Shown piece by piece: positions 18,270 to 27,744 of a stretch of 64,000 bases of DNA (position 1 is its first letter; each line of letters starts with the position of its first letter). A program made the position numbers and the translations under genes. Under the pieces are notes generated by a model. The model was not told the DNA's origin and ran no database searches. It saw only the letters and a list, made by a program, of their open reading frames with translations. The DNA lies in contig NZ_JAHGVE010000004.1 in assembly GCF_018835585.1 (NCBI RefSeq), forward strand, positions 175,017 through 239,016, read 5' to 3'. The stretch is from Pelorhabdus rhamnosifermentans (GTDB lineage Bacteria; Bacillota; Negativicutes; UMGS1260).

Positions 18270-19031
18270 TTGCGTATTTTATTGACTAATGATGACGGTA
18301 TTCGTGCCAAGGGAATTCAATCCTTGTGGAAGGTATTGGCTGAGATTGCTGATGTTTATGTTATTGCTCCTGACGTTGAAAAAAGTGCTATGAGTCAAGC
18401 CATTACGGTTCAACACCCCATTCGTCTTGATGAATATTCTGCAGAAGCTGTTATAAAGGCGTGGGAAGTGGGCGGGACGCCAACAGATTGCGTGAAAATA
18501 GCTTTAGAAGAATTACTTGTTGATTCTTTACCGGATATGGTTGTATCTGGTATTAACCATGGCCCTAATTTAGGCACAGACATTCTGTATTCCGGAACAG
18601 TCAGCGCGGCGATTGAAGCAGCGCTACATGGTCTTCCTGCTATTGCTGTATCACTTAATGCGTGGGATCACTGTGATTTCACAGTGGCTGCGCAGTTTGT
18701 GAAGCAGCTTGTGCCAAAATTAATGCATGATCCCTTGCCGCCCCATACCTTGCTTAATGTCAATGTTCCTGCTTTGCCTGCCAGTGAAATTACAGGTGTT
18801 GCTGTGACTAAGCTAGGCTTTCGCCAATATGAAAATACTTTTGAACATCGAAAAGATCCGCGTGGACGTAGCTATTACTGGATGGGCGGTAATATTGTAG
18901 ATGATGAAACGAGCGAGGATAATGACATTAATGCCGTGAAGCAAGGAAAAATTGCCGTGACACCTGTTCACTTTGATTTGACAAACTATCAGCTACTAAA
19001 TACCGTGGATGATTGGAATCTTACATTATAA
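18270..19031 (+). CDS. surE: 5'/3'-nucleotidase SurE
   Basis: SurE is a metal-dependent phosphatase acting on nucleoside monophosphates. The 253-residue protein starts MRILLTNDDG with the metal-binding Asp8-Asp9, then SAMSQAIT near residue 39 and VSGINHGPNLG near 93, all conserved. The start is TTG, chosen because TAGGAGGG lies six bases ahead and the protein begins exactly at the conserved first strand. It follows queE by 18 bases and may be in the same transcript. Confidence 0.94.
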   Translation: MRILLTNDDGIRAKGIQSLWKVLAEIADVYVIAPDVEKSAMSQAITVQHPIRLDEYSAEAVIKAWEVGGTPTDCVKIALEELLVDSLPDMVVSGINHGPNLGTDILYSGTVSAAIEAALHGLPAIAVSLNAWDHCDFTVAAQFVKQLVPKLMHDPLPPHTLLNVNVPALPASEITGVAVTKLGFRQYENTFEHRKDPRGRSYYWMGGNIVDDETSEDNDINAVKQGKIAVTPVHFDLTNYQLLNTVDDWNLTL

Positions 19032-19112
19032 AGAAATGTTTCTATGTCTAAAGTGGTATAAATTGGAGTTTGGCGCATAAATTTACTACTAAAAGTCTAG
19101 GAGGGATAGACT

Positions 19113-19532
19113 GTGGCCAAACGGATTAGAAATAAAGCAAATGCTTTACTGCCGCGAAAAGTACCCCAAGTGGCCAAGCTCATTATTTCTGGTATTATTA
19201 TGAGTCTGGCCATTTCGGCTTTTGCGGTTGTTTTTTTGTCTGCTTTTTTTCTTGTTGCTGAGAGCCCTTTTGTGGAGCGAAATCTTCAGTATATCATTGT
19301 CGGTATTACGATGAGCAGTATTTTTATTGGCAGTGTTTATGCTACTTTTAAGGTAGAATCAAAAGGTTTAATTGTGGGTAGTATCATTGGATTTTGTTAT
19401 GTAAGCTTATCTCTGCTTATTGGACTTTATGTCGCCCAGGATATGTTATCCATATGGGTAACAGTCAATAAATTTGTAGCCGGGATTGCCGCTGGAGCAC
19501 TTGGCGGACTTGTGGGTGTAAATTTATCTTAA
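19113..19532 (+). CDS. TIGR04086-type small membrane protein
   Basis: This 139-residue protein has a basic N-terminus and four hydrophobic helices with small residues (final segment AGIAAGALGGLVGVNL). The pattern matches the TIGR04086/YrzE family of Firmicute membrane proteins, whose function is unknown. The start is a GTG with AGGAGGG upstream. It sits alone between surE and a likely terminator. Family recognition is by overall pattern only. Confidence 0.65.
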   Translation: MAKRIRNKANALLPRKVPQVAKLIISGIIMSLAISAFAVVFLSAFFLVAESPFVERNLQYIIVGITMSSIFIGSVYATFKVESKGLIVGSIIGFCYVSLSLLIGLYVAQDMLSIWVTVNKFVAGIAAGALGGLVGVNLS

Positions 19533-19585
19533 GGAGTTAGCAGGAATTTTTTGCTGCTAGAGCGAAATTATTCTTTCAAAGTCAT

Positions 19586-19630
19586 ATTCCGCTGTTTTCC
19601 TGACCTGTTCAGGAGTGAATAGCGGTTTTA
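19586..19630 (+). terminator. Probable terminator ahead of the mtnP cluster
   Basis: Nested short stems (CCGCT with AGCGG outside, CCTGA with TCAGG inside) between 19589 and 19625 lead into TTTTATTGTTG. A small hairpin at 19538-19560 precedes it. Confidence 0.55.
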
Positions 19631-19746
19631 TTGTTGTTGTTTTTATATTTTTGTAGACATTAGAGTGAGCTTATAGGTCTTTGTATAAACTAGAGAAAGT
19701 GAATAATTGTTTTAGCAAACAATTTTAAAAGGTTAGGTGAATATAA

Positions 19747-20535
19747 ATGAAAATAGCCATTATTGGTGGTACAGGTGTTTATGATCCAACGATGTTGGAA
19801 AATATCCAGCAACAGCAAGTAGACACGCCTTTTGGTGAAGTACAACTCAAAAGCGGCTGGTATTTAGGACAGGAAATTGCTTTTATGGCGCGCCATGGTA
19901 GTCATCATTCTATTCCACCGCATCTGATTAACTATCGCGCTAATATATGGGCCTTGAAAAAGCTGGGTGTTGAACAGATCATTGCGACAACAGCCGTGGG
20001 ATCACTGAACCGAAAGATGAGACCTGGTGATTTGGTTCTTGTTGATCAATTCCTTGATTTTACGAAAGGACGCGCTGCTACTTTTTATGAAGGAGGACAG
20101 CGAGGTGTTGTTCATGTTGATGTAACAGAACCTTATTGTCCTCATCTTCGGCGTATTTTATATGATGAGGCTAGAAAGTTAAACATTGCCATTCATCAGC
20201 AAGGAACTTATGTTTGCACAGAAGGACCCCGGTTTGAATCGCCAGCAGAAATTAAGATGTTTAGCATTCTACAAGGGGATCTCGTTGGGATGACCAATTT
20301 ACCTGAAGTAGTTTTAGCGCGTGAGGCTGAAATGTGTTATTCTACAGTATCTATGGTGACAAATTTTGCGGCAGGTATTTCGGCGCAACCTCTTACACAT
20401 AGTGAAGTTGTTGAAGCCATGTCGCTTTCAGGCGAAAATATTCGCAAACTAATTATGGCAGCGATTGCTGCTCTTAGTGACGGAGATTGCCATTGCCGGG
20501 AAGCGTTAAGTGAATATGGCGGTTTTAAGCTGTAA
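19747..20535 (+). CDS. mtnP: S-methyl-5'-thioadenosine (or thioinosine) phosphorylase
   Basis: This purine nucleoside phosphorylase family enzyme releases the base and forms a 5-thioribose 1-phosphate. The 262-residue protein shows the phosphate-binding GGTGVYD at residues 7-13, RHGSHHSIPPHLINYRAN near 52-69, and GMTNLPEVVLAREAE near 195, typical of the MTA phosphorylase group. The neighbouring mtaD gene encodes an MTA/SAH deaminase, so the natural substrate may be methylthioinosine. An AAGGTTAGGTG region supplies the ribosome binding site. It heads the cluster mtnP-mtnA(broken)-ahcY-aldolase-mtaD. Confidence 0.88.
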   Translation: MKIAIIGGTGVYDPTMLENIQQQQVDTPFGEVQLKSGWYLGQEIAFMARHGSHHSIPPHLINYRANIWALKKLGVEQIIATTAVGSLNRKMRPGDLVLVDQFLDFTKGRAATFYEGGQRGVVHVDVTEPYCPHLRRILYDEARKLNIAIHQQGTYVCTEGPRFESPAEIKMFSILQGDLVGMTNLPEVVLAREAEMCYSTVSMVTNFAAGISAQPLTHSEVVEAMSLSGENIRKLIMAAIAALSDGDCHCREALSEYGGFKL

Positions 20536-20548
20536 GGATGGTGAGAAG

Positions 20549-21236
20549 ATGAATTCGTTAGAATGGAAAGAAGGACAGCTTATTCTAAATCGGGAAATGG
20601 GGAGCGACCTTATTTACAAAACCTACAACTGTTTTAACTCATTGTAATGCCGGCGCTTTAGCTACCGTGTCCTTTGGTACAGCTTTGGGGGTTGTGCGTC
20701 AGGCTTTTGCTGAAGGCAACATTGCAGCTGTTTATGCCGATGAGACACGTCCACTGCTCCAAGGAGCGCGCCTCACAGCGTTAGAACTTTCGGCAGATCA
20801 TATTCCTGTTACAGTCATTACAGATAATATGGCTGGATGGGTTATGAAGCAACATAAAGTAGGCGCGGTTATTGTTGGAGCAGATCGTATTGTTAAAAAT
20901 GGTGATGTAGCCAATAAATTTGGTACATATAGTGTTGCAGTGCTGGCCAAGGAACATCATATCCCTTTTTATGTGGCTGCACCTGCGTCTACTTTTGATT
21001 TTTCCATTGCTACGGGCGAAGAAATTCCGATCGAAGAACGGAAAGCTAATGAAGTCAGTCATTTTGCTGGCATACAAACCGTTCCAACAGGCGTAGAGGT
21101 TTATAATCCGGCTTTTGATGTAACACCTGCCGACTATATTACGGCGATTATTACAGAACATGGAATTTCACAGCCGCCTTTTGAACAGGCTGTAAAAGAT
21201 TTGAAAAAACGGGAGGAAGAACAATGTCATCTTTAA
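20549..21236 (+). pseudogene. mtnA: Methylthioribose-1-phosphate isomerase, internal deletion and frameshift
   Basis: A normal mtnA start is visible at 20549 (MNSLEWKEGQLIL), 13 codons in the family register. The same frame then reads unrelated residues and stops at about 20645. From 20589, in another frame, the sequence resumes as IGKWGATLF and [13 protein letters not shown], which is family residue about 140 onward, and continues to the normal C-terminus. About 125-130 codons, roughly 380 bases, are therefore missing and the two parts are out of frame. The catalytic Cys (THC) and Asp ([10 protein letters not shown]) remain in the 3' part. A shorter C-terminal product could start at GTG 20667 but would lack the Cys. 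The 3' end overlaps ahcY by 13 bases. A sequencing or assembly error cannot be excluded. Confidence 0.85.
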
Positions 21237-22465
21237 TTCGCGATATTCATTTGGCACCTCAGGGCCACGACAAGATTAACTGGGTCAGAGAACATATGCC
21301 TGTACTCAATTATTTAAATGAAGATCTTTCAGCAACAAAACCCTTTGCAGGGAAAAAAGTCGTCGTATCTGTTCATTTAGAGGCCAAGACGGCCTATTTG
21401 GCGCTGGTGATGAAAAATGCCGGTGCCGAAGTCGTTGTTACAGGCAGTAATCCTCTGTCAACACAAGATGATGTGGCTGCAGCACTTGTTGATAGTGGGC
21501 TGAATGTTTATGCCTGGTATAACTGTACAGCTGAAGAATATGATCATTTTTTAAATAAAGCTCTTGATAGTAAGCCAGACATTATTATTGATGATGGTGG
21601 CGATTTAGTGGCTCTCCTCCATGGGGAAAGATCTGATTTGGCAAAAAATATTATGGGCGGCTGTGAAGAAACAACGACAGGTGTGTTGCGCCTAAAGGCG
21701 CTTGCTGCTGAGGGACGTTTGAAATTCCCAATGATGGCTGTTAATGATGCTTATTGCAAATATTTGTTTGACAATCGTTATGGAACAGGACAGTCTGTTT
21801 GGGATGGCATTATGCGTACAACGAATCTGACTGTAACAGGCAAGACTGTTGTTGTTGCTGGCTATGGCTGGTGTGGTAAGGGCGTATCCATGCGGGCTAA
21901 AGGATTAGGTGCTAATGTGGTGATCGCCGAAGTGAATCCGATTAAAGCAGCGGAAGCTGTTTTCGATGGTTTTCGTGTCATGCCGATGATCGAGGCAGCA
22001 AAAATTGGTGATATTTTCATTACTGTTACAGGTTGTAGCAATGTCATTAATCGTCAGCATTTTACTGTCATGAAGGCTGGAGCGATTCTTGCGAATGCTG
22101 GCCATTTTGATGTGGAGGTAAACAAGGTGGATTTAGCGCAAATAGCTGTTTCTACTCGACAAGCGCGGAAAAACATTGAGGAATTTGTCATGGAAGATGG
22201 TCGTAAGCTTTATTTGCTTGCTGAAGGTCGTTTGGTGAATCTTGCTGCAGGTGATGGTCATCCGGCTGAAATTATGGATCTGTCTTTCGCTATGCAAGTG
22301 ATTGCAGCGCTGCATATCTTGCAGCATCACCAAGAATTGACGAATCAAGTTCATCAGGTATCAGAGGAATTTGATTTTAAAGTTGCTTCACTAAAACTCA
22401 AGGCCATGGGCTTTTCCATTGACACGCTTACAAAAGAACAAGAAGCATACTTGGCTCAGGCTTAA
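21224..22465 (+). CDS. ahcY: Adenosylhomocysteinase, archaeal-type; possibly S-inosylhomocysteine hydrolase
   Basis: The 413-residue protein hydrolyses S-adenosyl- or S-inosyl-homocysteine using bound NAD. It shows HLEAKTAYL near residue 52, the substrate-binding [14 protein letters not shown] near 175-188, and the NAD-binding GYGWCGKG near 211. The last variant and the lack of a C-terminal extension are typical of archaeal and thermophile forms. In Methanocaldococcus the related enzyme acts on S-inosylhomocysteine after deamination by DadD. An MtaD/DadD-type deaminase encoded nearby makes that route plausible here. Start overlaps the end of the broken mtnA with GGGAGGAAG as ribosome binding site. 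Confidence 0.92.
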   Translation: MSSLIRDIHLAPQGHDKINWVREHMPVLNYLNEDLSATKPFAGKKVVVSVHLEAKTAYLALVMKNAGAEVVVTGSNPLSTQDDVAAALVDSGLNVYAWYNCTAEEYDHFLNKALDSKPDIIIDDGGDLVALLHGERSDLAKNIMGGCEETTTGVLRLKALAAEGRLKFPMMAVNDAYCKYLFDNRYGTGQSVWDGIMRTTNLTVTGKTVVVAGYGWCGKGVSMRAKGLGANVVIAEVNPIKAAEAVFDGFRVMPMIEAAKIGDIFITVTGCSNVINRQHFTVMKAGAILANAGHFDVEVNKVDLAQIAVSTRQARKNIEEFVMEDGRKLYLLAEGRLVNLAAGDGHPAEIMDLSFAMQVIAALHILQHHQELTNQVHQVSEEFDFKVASLKLKAMGFSIDTLTKEQEAYLAQA

Positions 22466-22487
22466 AAACAGGGGAGTGGTCGGGCAG

Positions 22488-23156
22488 ATGCTGATAGAAA
22501 AGGTGCAAAGTGAAATCATTGATGTGGGGCATAAACTATTGCGTTCCGGTCTTGTCACAGGGACATGGGGCAATATTAGTGCACGTGTAGCACGAGATAC
22601 CCTTGCCATTACTCCCTCTGGACGTAATTATTTGTCTTTGGAAACGCAGGATATTGTTCTTGTTGACCAAAATGGCAAAATTAAAGAAGGTAAATTAACG
22701 CCGTCATCAGAACTTCCACTGCATGTCGCTGTTTATCAAGCTCGCAGCGATATTGGGGCTATTGTTCATACACATAGCGTATTTGCCAGTGCTTGTGCTG
22801 TAGCAAATAAAGCCATCGCGCCAATTATTGAAGATTTATTGCAAGTTGTCGGTGGGAGTGTTGAAGTGGCTCATTATGCTCTGCCAGGAACGGCAGAGCT
22901 GGCGCATAATGCTGTAAAGTCACTAGGAAATAAGAATGCCGTATTACTTGCAAATCATGGTGTTCTTGGCTGTGGTTCGACGTTGTCTGAGGCACTGCTT
23001 TGTTGTGAGCTTGTCGAAAAGGCTGCTCAAATCTATATTTATGCTCAGATGCTTGGCGGAGCTATTTCACTAAGTGAGGACGACATTTCTCAAATGCATG
23101 CTTTTTATCAGCAGCATTATCGTCAGCGTCAGGAAGAAGCTAGAAGGGAGGAATAA
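22488..23156 (+). CDS. Class II aldolase (fuculose-phosphate aldolase/Ald2 type)
   Basis: This 222-residue zinc aldolase has the metal ligands His94 and His96 in IVHTHS and His157 in LANHG, with the catalytic Glu75 (PSSELPLH). The family includes L-fuculose-1-phosphate aldolase, MtnB dehydratase and the 5-methylthioribulose/5-deoxyribulose-1-phosphate aldolase Ald2. Position between ahcY and mtaD, in a cluster with mtnP and mtnA, favours the Ald2 role, making DHAP and an aldehyde. The family assignment is firm but the substrate is inferred. The ATG at 22488 has GGGGAG 11 bases ahead; an in-frame GTG at 22476 is too close to it. Confidence 0.82.
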   Translation: MLIEKVQSEIIDVGHKLLRSGLVTGTWGNISARVARDTLAITPSGRNYLSLETQDIVLVDQNGKIKEGKLTPSSELPLHVAVYQARSDIGAIVHTHSVFASACAVANKAIAPIIEDLLQVVGGSVEVAHYALPGTAELAHNAVKSLGNKNAVLLANHGVLGCGSTLSEALLCCELVEKAAQIYIYAQMLGGAISLSEDDISQMHAFYQQHYRQRQEEARREE

Positions 23157-23158
23157 AT

Positions 23159-24454
23159 ATGTCTAGAATTTTAATTAAACAAGCGGAAGTTTTGGATAGT
23201 CAGGGCCTGATTTGTCCGGCTGATATCGCCATTGATCAGGGTAAGATTGTTGGGATCGGTAATTATGAATTTTGGTCGGCAAATAAAGTGATTGATGGCA
23301 AAGATAAACTAGCCATACCTGGTTTTATTAATACACATACTCATGCAGCTATGACGCTATTTCGCAGCTATGCCGACGATATGTTACTTATGGATTGGCT
23401 GGAAAATAAAATTTGGCCGGCTGAAGACAAGCTTACACCAGCTGATGTGTATTGGGGAACCATGCTGGCTATTGTTGAAATGATTCAGTCTGGTACAACA
23501 ACTTTTTCTGATATGTATTTCCATATGGATGAGGTGGCTCGTGCTGTTGAAGAAAGCGGCATTCGCGGCGTCCTTGCTCGTGGTATGGCAGGCGTGGCGC
23601 CCAATGGTGAGCAAGCTTTAAAAGATAGTGAGGACTTTTTTAACAATTGGAATCACAAGGCTAGTGGCCGTATTACTGTGATGCTTGGGCCTCATGCTCC
23701 TTATACCTGTCCGCCTGCTTATTTGAAAAAAGTTGTTGCTCTGGCTGATAAGCTGAATGCTCCCATTCATATTCATTTATCTGAAACACAAGGGGAAGTA
23801 GCAGATTGTCTGAAAGAGTATGGTCTTTCTCCTATTGCCTTAATGGAACAAGTGGGGATTCTCGATCATCCAGTGCTTGCGGCGCACTGTGTTCATGTGT
23901 CTGACGCTGATATTGCCTTAATGAAGGCTCATTCCGTTAAAGTTGCTCACAATCCTGGTAGCAATATGAAGCTCGCCAGCGGCATTGCTCCCGTACCCAA
24001 ACTGCTTGAACAAGGTATTGTTGTGGGACTGGGTACAGATGGTACGGCAAGTAATAATAATTTGGATATGATTGAGGAAATGCGTCTAGCCGCCCTGCTT
24101 CATAAAACAAGTAGTCTCGATCCCTTAGTCATTCCAGCCAAACAGGCCGTGAATATGGCGACGGAACAAGGAGCTAAATGTTTGGGACTGGAAAAGGTCA
24201 TTGGCACGCTTAAAGAAGGCTATGAGGCGGATGTAGTTCTCCTGGATATGCATAAACCAAACTGGTATCCGCGTCATGACCGTTTGTCCCTATTAACCTA
24301 TGCAGCTTCAGCGGGGGATGTAGACACAGTCATTGTACAAGGAAAAATTTTGATGTACAAACGCCAGATGACGCATTTAGATGTGGAAAGAATTCTGTTT
24401 GAAAATCAAGTAAGAGGGTTACGACTTGTACAAAATTCAGAAAAAAATTCTTGA
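23159..24454 (+). CDS. mtaD: 5-methylthioadenosine/S-adenosylhomocysteine deaminase
   Basis: This amidohydrolase removes the adenine amino group from MTA and SAH, giving the inosine forms. The 431-residue protein has the metal ligands in NTHTHAAM near residue 60, HIHLSET near 203, AAHCVH near 241, and Asp in LGTDGTASNNN near 294. This arrangement matches the Thermotoga TM0936 and DadD/MtaD group. It starts two bases after the aldolase gene with GGGAGGAA, so the cluster is one operon. All catalytic residues are present. Confidence 0.92.
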   Translation: MSRILIKQAEVLDSQGLICPADIAIDQGKIVGIGNYEFWSANKVIDGKDKLAIPGFINTHTHAAMTLFRSYADDMLLMDWLENKIWPAEDKLTPADVYWGTMLAIVEMIQSGTTTFSDMYFHMDEVARAVEESGIRGVLARGMAGVAPNGEQALKDSEDFFNNWNHKASGRITVMLGPHAPYTCPPAYLKKVVALADKLNAPIHIHLSETQGEVADCLKEYGLSPIALMEQVGILDHPVLAAHCVHVSDADIALMKAHSVKVAHNPGSNMKLASGIAPVPKLLEQGIVVGLGTDGTASNNNLDMIEEMRLAALLHKTSSLDPLVIPAKQAVNMATEQGAKCLGLEKVIGTLKEGYEADVVLLDMHKPNWYPRHDRLSLLTYAASAGDVDTVIVQGKILMYKRQMTHLDVERILFENQVRGLRLVQNSEKNS

Positions 24455-24496
24455 ACAATATTCATTAGCTAGTGCGAGAATGGAGGAAAAGTAAAA

Positions 24497-24844
24497 ATGC
24501 GTGCTTTAAACTTTTATTCATCCCATTATCATTCCCAATTGGTGTCAAGACGTAAAAGCTGTACCATCCGCAATGGTGATAAAAGTGCGAAATACCGTGA
24601 GGGAGATATTGTGTGGATTACAGTTGGCAAACGTTTTTCACAACGCAAAAAACTCTATTCAGCTGTTATTGATCGAGTAGATGTAAAACCTCTTAATGAA
24701 CTTTCAGCAGAAGATTTGCAAGGCGAAAGTCAGAGCATTACAAATGTTGATGAAATGATTACGTTTTTACGATCCATGTATGACAAAGATATTATGCCTT
24801 CAGATATGGTTAGTGTCGTTTATTTTTCTGAGGTTGTTGAATAA
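24497..24844 (+). CDS. ASCH domain protein
   Basis: This 115-residue soluble protein opens with a conserved KSCTIRNGDKSAKYREGDIVW pattern typical of small ASCH domains, which have a PUA-like RNA-binding fold. The Lys-Ser pair and the GDIVWITVG strand are recognisable. ASCH proteins have been linked to RNA binding and to some amidohydrolase activity, but no role can be assigned here. It follows mtaD by 42 bases with an ATGGAGGAAA site, so it could be the last gene of that operon. A terminator lies downstream. Confidence 0.65.
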   Translation: MRALNFYSSHYHSQLVSRRKSCTIRNGDKSAKYREGDIVWITVGKRFSQRKKLYSAVIDRVDVKPLNELSAEDLQGESQSITNVDEMITFLRSMYDKDIMPSDMVSVVYFSEVVE

Positions 24845-24894
24845 CAACCTTTAACGGTAGTATGGACGAGACGAGTCAAAGGTTACTGGATTAG

Positions 24895-24928
24895 AAAGGT
24901 TTTGCATGTTTTTGCAAAACCTTTTTTC
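24895..24928 (+). terminator. Intrinsic terminator after the ASCH gene
   Basis: A 12-bp stem (AAAGGTTTTGCA at 24895-24906 with its complement at 24913-24924) is followed by T residues. Confidence 0.85.
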
Positions 24929-25030
24929 CGTCTAATACTTTCCTTCCAAAACAGGATTTTTTATTTCTCTGTGGAATTTGTTTAAAGTACGAAAGTTCTA
25001 TAAAATCGAGTGTCCAAGGGAGGGTTCATT

Positions 25031-25234
25031 ATGCCAAAACCGGTTTTTCACGAAGAAAGGTGTAAGGGCTGTGAATTATGTACGGTTGTCTGTCCTAAAA
25101 AAATTATTGCTTTATCTGATCGAATGAACAGCATAGGTTATCGTATATCCAGTTGCATTGATGAATCGAAATGTATTGGGTGTATGATATGCGCTAAAGC
25201 TTGTCCGGATATGGTGATTGAAATTCACAAATAA
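25031..25234 (+). CDS. korD: 2-oxoacid:ferredoxin oxidoreductase, delta (ferredoxin) subunit
   Basis: This 67-residue protein has two [4Fe-4S] motifs, CKGCELCTVVCP near residue 11 and CIGCMICAKACP near 47, and carries electrons from the TPP subunit to ferredoxin. Its position at the head of the delta-alpha-beta-gamma gene order is typical for KorDABC and VorDABC complexes. The GGGAGGG site selects the ATG at 25031 over one 21 bases upstream. Confidence 0.88.
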   Translation: MPKPVFHEERCKGCELCTVVCPKKIIALSDRMNSIGYRISSCIDESKCIGCMICAKACPDMVIEIHK

Positions 25235-25251
25235 GAGGGGAGCGAATCAAG

Positions 25252-26319
25252 TTGGCTGAAAAGGTTTTAATGAAGGGAAATGAAGCAATCGGTGAGGCCG
25301 CTGTTGTTGCTGGTTGTCGCCATTATTTCGGTTATCCTATTACTCCACAAACAGAACTTACTGAATATATGTCACGACGGATGCCTCAGGTAGACGGAAC
25401 TTTTTTGCAAGCCGAAAGTGAAATTGCTGCTATCAATATGGTTTACGGTGCGTCAGGGGCTGGAGCACGGGTGATGACTTCATCATCTAGTCCTGGGATT
25501 AGTCTTAAAATGGAGGGTATTTCCTATGCAGCTGGTGCGCAGCTACCTTGCGTAATCGTTAATATGATGCGTGGTGGCCCTGGTCTAGGTAGCATTCAGC
25601 CATCTCAAAGCGATTATTTTCAAGCTACCAAAGGTGGTGGTCATGGTGACTATCGACTCATTGTTTTAGCCCCAAATTCTGTCCAAGAATTAGTCGATAT
25701 GACAATTTTGGCCTTTGATTTAGCTGATGAATATCGTAATCCCGTTATGATTCTTGGTGACGGTGCCTTAGGACAAATGATGGAACCTATTGTATTTCCT
25801 GTGATTGATAAAAAGCCCATTGAGAAACCTTGGGCAGCTGTGGGTATGAAGAAAAGGAAAACTCCCAATATTATTAATTCACTGTTCTTAAAACCGGAAA
25901 AACTCGAAGAACACAACCAGGTTCTTCAGGCTAATTATAAAAAAATTACAGCGGAACAAGTGCGCTTCGAAAAAGTTTTGACGGATGATGCCGATTTGAT
26001 TCTTGTTGCGTATGGCATTACATCACGTATTGCGCGAACTGCTATTGATATTGTGCGAAGTGAAGGCTATAAAGTCGGTCTTTTTCGTCCTATTTCATTG
26101 TGGCCATTTCCAAGTGCCCCTCTTCAAGAACTAGGCCAATCAGCGAAAGCTTTTTTAACACTGGAGCTTAGTGCCGGACAACTAGTTGAAGATGTCAAGC
26201 TAGCTGTGAATGGTGTTCGGCCCGTTCATTTTTATGGTCGGACAGGTGGCATGATTATGTCGCCAAAAGAAGTGGCTGAACAAATTAAGAAGGTTTTGAG
26301 CTTTGAAGGAGGGAAATAA
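25252..26319 (+). CDS. korA: 2-oxoacid:ferredoxin oxidoreductase, alpha subunit
   Basis: This 355-residue subunit contains the CoA-binding transketolase-like halves. Signatures are [25 protein letters not shown] at the N-terminus, [12 protein letters not shown] near 83-94 and [15 protein letters not shown] near 106-120. Family members use 2-oxoglutarate or branched-chain 2-oxoacids; the exact substrate is not clear from sequence. The start is a TTG, with AGAGGGGAG upstream. It is part of korDABC, which links amino acid or TCA-type oxoacid metabolism to ferredoxin. Confidence 0.9.
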   Translation: MAEKVLMKGNEAIGEAAVVAGCRHYFGYPITPQTELTEYMSRRMPQVDGTFLQAESEIAAINMVYGASGAGARVMTSSSSPGISLKMEGISYAAGAQLPCVIVNMMRGGPGLGSIQPSQSDYFQATKGGGHGDYRLIVLAPNSVQELVDMTILAFDLADEYRNPVMILGDGALGQMMEPIVFPVIDKKPIEKPWAAVGMKKRKTPNIINSLFLKPEKLEEHNQVLQANYKKITAEQVRFEKVLTDDADLILVAYGITSRIARTAIDIVRSEGYKVGLFRPISLWPFPSAPLQELGQSAKAFLTLELSAGQLVEDVKLAVNGVRPVHFYGRTGGMIMSPKEVAEQIKKVLSFEGGK

Positions 26320-26320
26320 T

Positions 26321-27076
26321 ATGACTGTCGTTTTTAAACGTCCTGAATCTTTGTTAGATGTTCCTTTTCATTATTGTCCAGGGTGTCATCACGGGATTAT
26401 TCATCGCTTAGTCGCCGAAATCATTGATGAATTAGGTGTACGTGAAAATACGATCGGTGTGGCCCCTGTGGGGTGTTCCGTCCTCGCTTATGACTATTTT
26501 AATGTAGATATGCTTGAAGCGGCTCATGGACGTGCACCTGCTGTGGCAACCGGCGTAAAACGGGTTCATCCTGATTCCGTTGTCTTTACTTATCAAGGTG
26601 ATGGTGATTTGGCGGCAATTGGTTGTGCTGAAATTATTCATGCTGCTGCACGGGGTGAAAATTTTACCACCATCTTTGTAAATAATGCCATTTACGGCAT
26701 GACAGGCGGGCAAATGGCTCCGACAACACTAATTGATCAGGTTACGACGACATCACCTTATGGACGTTCCCTACAAAATACAGGCCATCCGATCCATGTT
26801 TGTGAACTGTTATCGACAATCGAAAGTGCAGTTTATGTTGCCCGTGTGGCTGTGAATAATCCAGCGAATATGACGAAAGCCAAAGCAGCCATTAAAACAG
26901 CGTTTCAACATCAATTAAATGGTGATGGGTTCGCTATTGTGGAAGTGTTATCAACGTGTCCAACCAATTGGGGTATGGCGCCGCTCAAAGCAAATAAATG
27001 GTTAGAAGACAATATGATGAAGGTTTTCCCGCTTGGTGTCTATAAGTCATTGGAGGTGAAAAAGGATGTCAAATGA
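26321..27076 (+). CDS. korB: 2-oxoacid:ferredoxin oxidoreductase, beta (TPP) subunit
   Basis: This 251-residue subunit binds thiamine pyrophosphate and an iron-sulfur cluster. It has the [14 protein letters not shown] start with a Cys pair near residue 18, APVGCSVL near 49, and the TPP-binding GDGDLAAIG followed by [11 protein letters not shown]. The AAGGAGGG site gives the ATG at 26321, one base after the korA stop codon. It overlaps korC by 11 bases. Confidence 0.9.
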   Translation: MTVVFKRPESLLDVPFHYCPGCHHGIIHRLVAEIIDELGVRENTIGVAPVGCSVLAYDYFNVDMLEAAHGRAPAVATGVKRVHPDSVVFTYQGDGDLAAIGCAEIIHAAARGENFTTIFVNNAIYGMTGGQMAPTTLIDQVTTTSPYGRSLQNTGHPIHVCELLSTIESAVYVARVAVNNPANMTKAKAAIKTAFQHQLNGDGFAIVEVLSTCPTNWGMAPLKANKWLEDNMMKVFPLGVYKSLEVKKDVK

Positions 27077-27611
27077 TATTGTTTTAGCTGGCTTTGGTGG
27101 ACAGGGCATTTTGTTAATGGGCCAACTTCTTGCTTATGCAGGAATGATTGAGAATCGGCATGTTTCCTGGATTCCATCCTATGGACCCGAAATGCGCGGT
27201 GGTACAGCAAATTGTTCTGTCATTATTGCTGATGAACCGGTAGGATCACCTATTGTTACAGAGCCTAATCTTGTTGTTGCCATGAATTTGCCTTCACTAG
27301 ATAAATTTGAGCCTGCTCTTCAGTCCGGTGGGATTTTAATTATTAACAGTTCTCTTATTCAAAAGGAAGCCACGCGAAGTGATATTTCGGTATATAAGGT
27401 TCCAGCCAATGAACTGGCGCAAGAACTCGGTAATTTGAAAGTAGCAAATATGATTGTATTAGGTGCTATTGTTGCAGCATCTGAGGCGGTCAAAGACGAA
27501 TCAGCGTTACAAGCCTTTGCCAAGCTGTTCGCCAAAAAGCCACAACTTGTGGAAATTAATAAATTAGCCCTCCAAAAGGGCGCTGAGTATATTAAAAATC
27601 AAAAAAAATAG
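27066..27611 (+). CDS. korC: 2-oxoacid:ferredoxin oxidoreductase, gamma subunit
   Basis: This 181-residue subunit shows the family opening [21 protein letters not shown] and the [15 protein letters not shown] motif near residues 38-52. It completes the four-subunit enzyme encoded by the operon from 25031. An 11-base overlap with korB suggests coupled translation. A long hairpin follows directly. Confidence 0.9.
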   Translation: MSNDIVLAGFGGQGILLMGQLLAYAGMIENRHVSWIPSYGPEMRGGTANCSVIIADEPVGSPIVTEPNLVVAMNLPSLDKFEPALQSGGILIINSSLIQKEATRSDISVYKVPANELAQELGNLKVANMIVLGAIVAASEAVKDESALQAFAKLFAKKPQLVEINKLALQKGAEYIKNQKK

Positions 27612-27619
27612 TTTTTATA

Positions 27620-27666
27620 GCAAAGAAGCTATTTCGTTGTTTATGATAACGAAATAGCTTCTTTGC
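27620..27666 (+). terminator. Long hairpin after korC
   Basis: A perfect 19-bp stem (27620-27638 with 27648-27666) with a 9-base loop begins nine bases after the korC stop codon. It lacks a clear T-tract after it on the plus strand, so termination or mRNA 3'-end protection are both possible. Confidence 0.7.
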
Positions 27667-27744
27667 GCTGTGAAAGGGGGCAGGATTTTTATCAAATCAT
27701 AGCGAAAATATAACCATTGATATTATAGAGGTGGCGGTCTTTTC

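Noticed and set aside
19533..19746. Possible SAM or SAH riboswitch before mtnP
   Set aside because: Only simple hairpins are present; none of the conserved core sequences of these classes was found.
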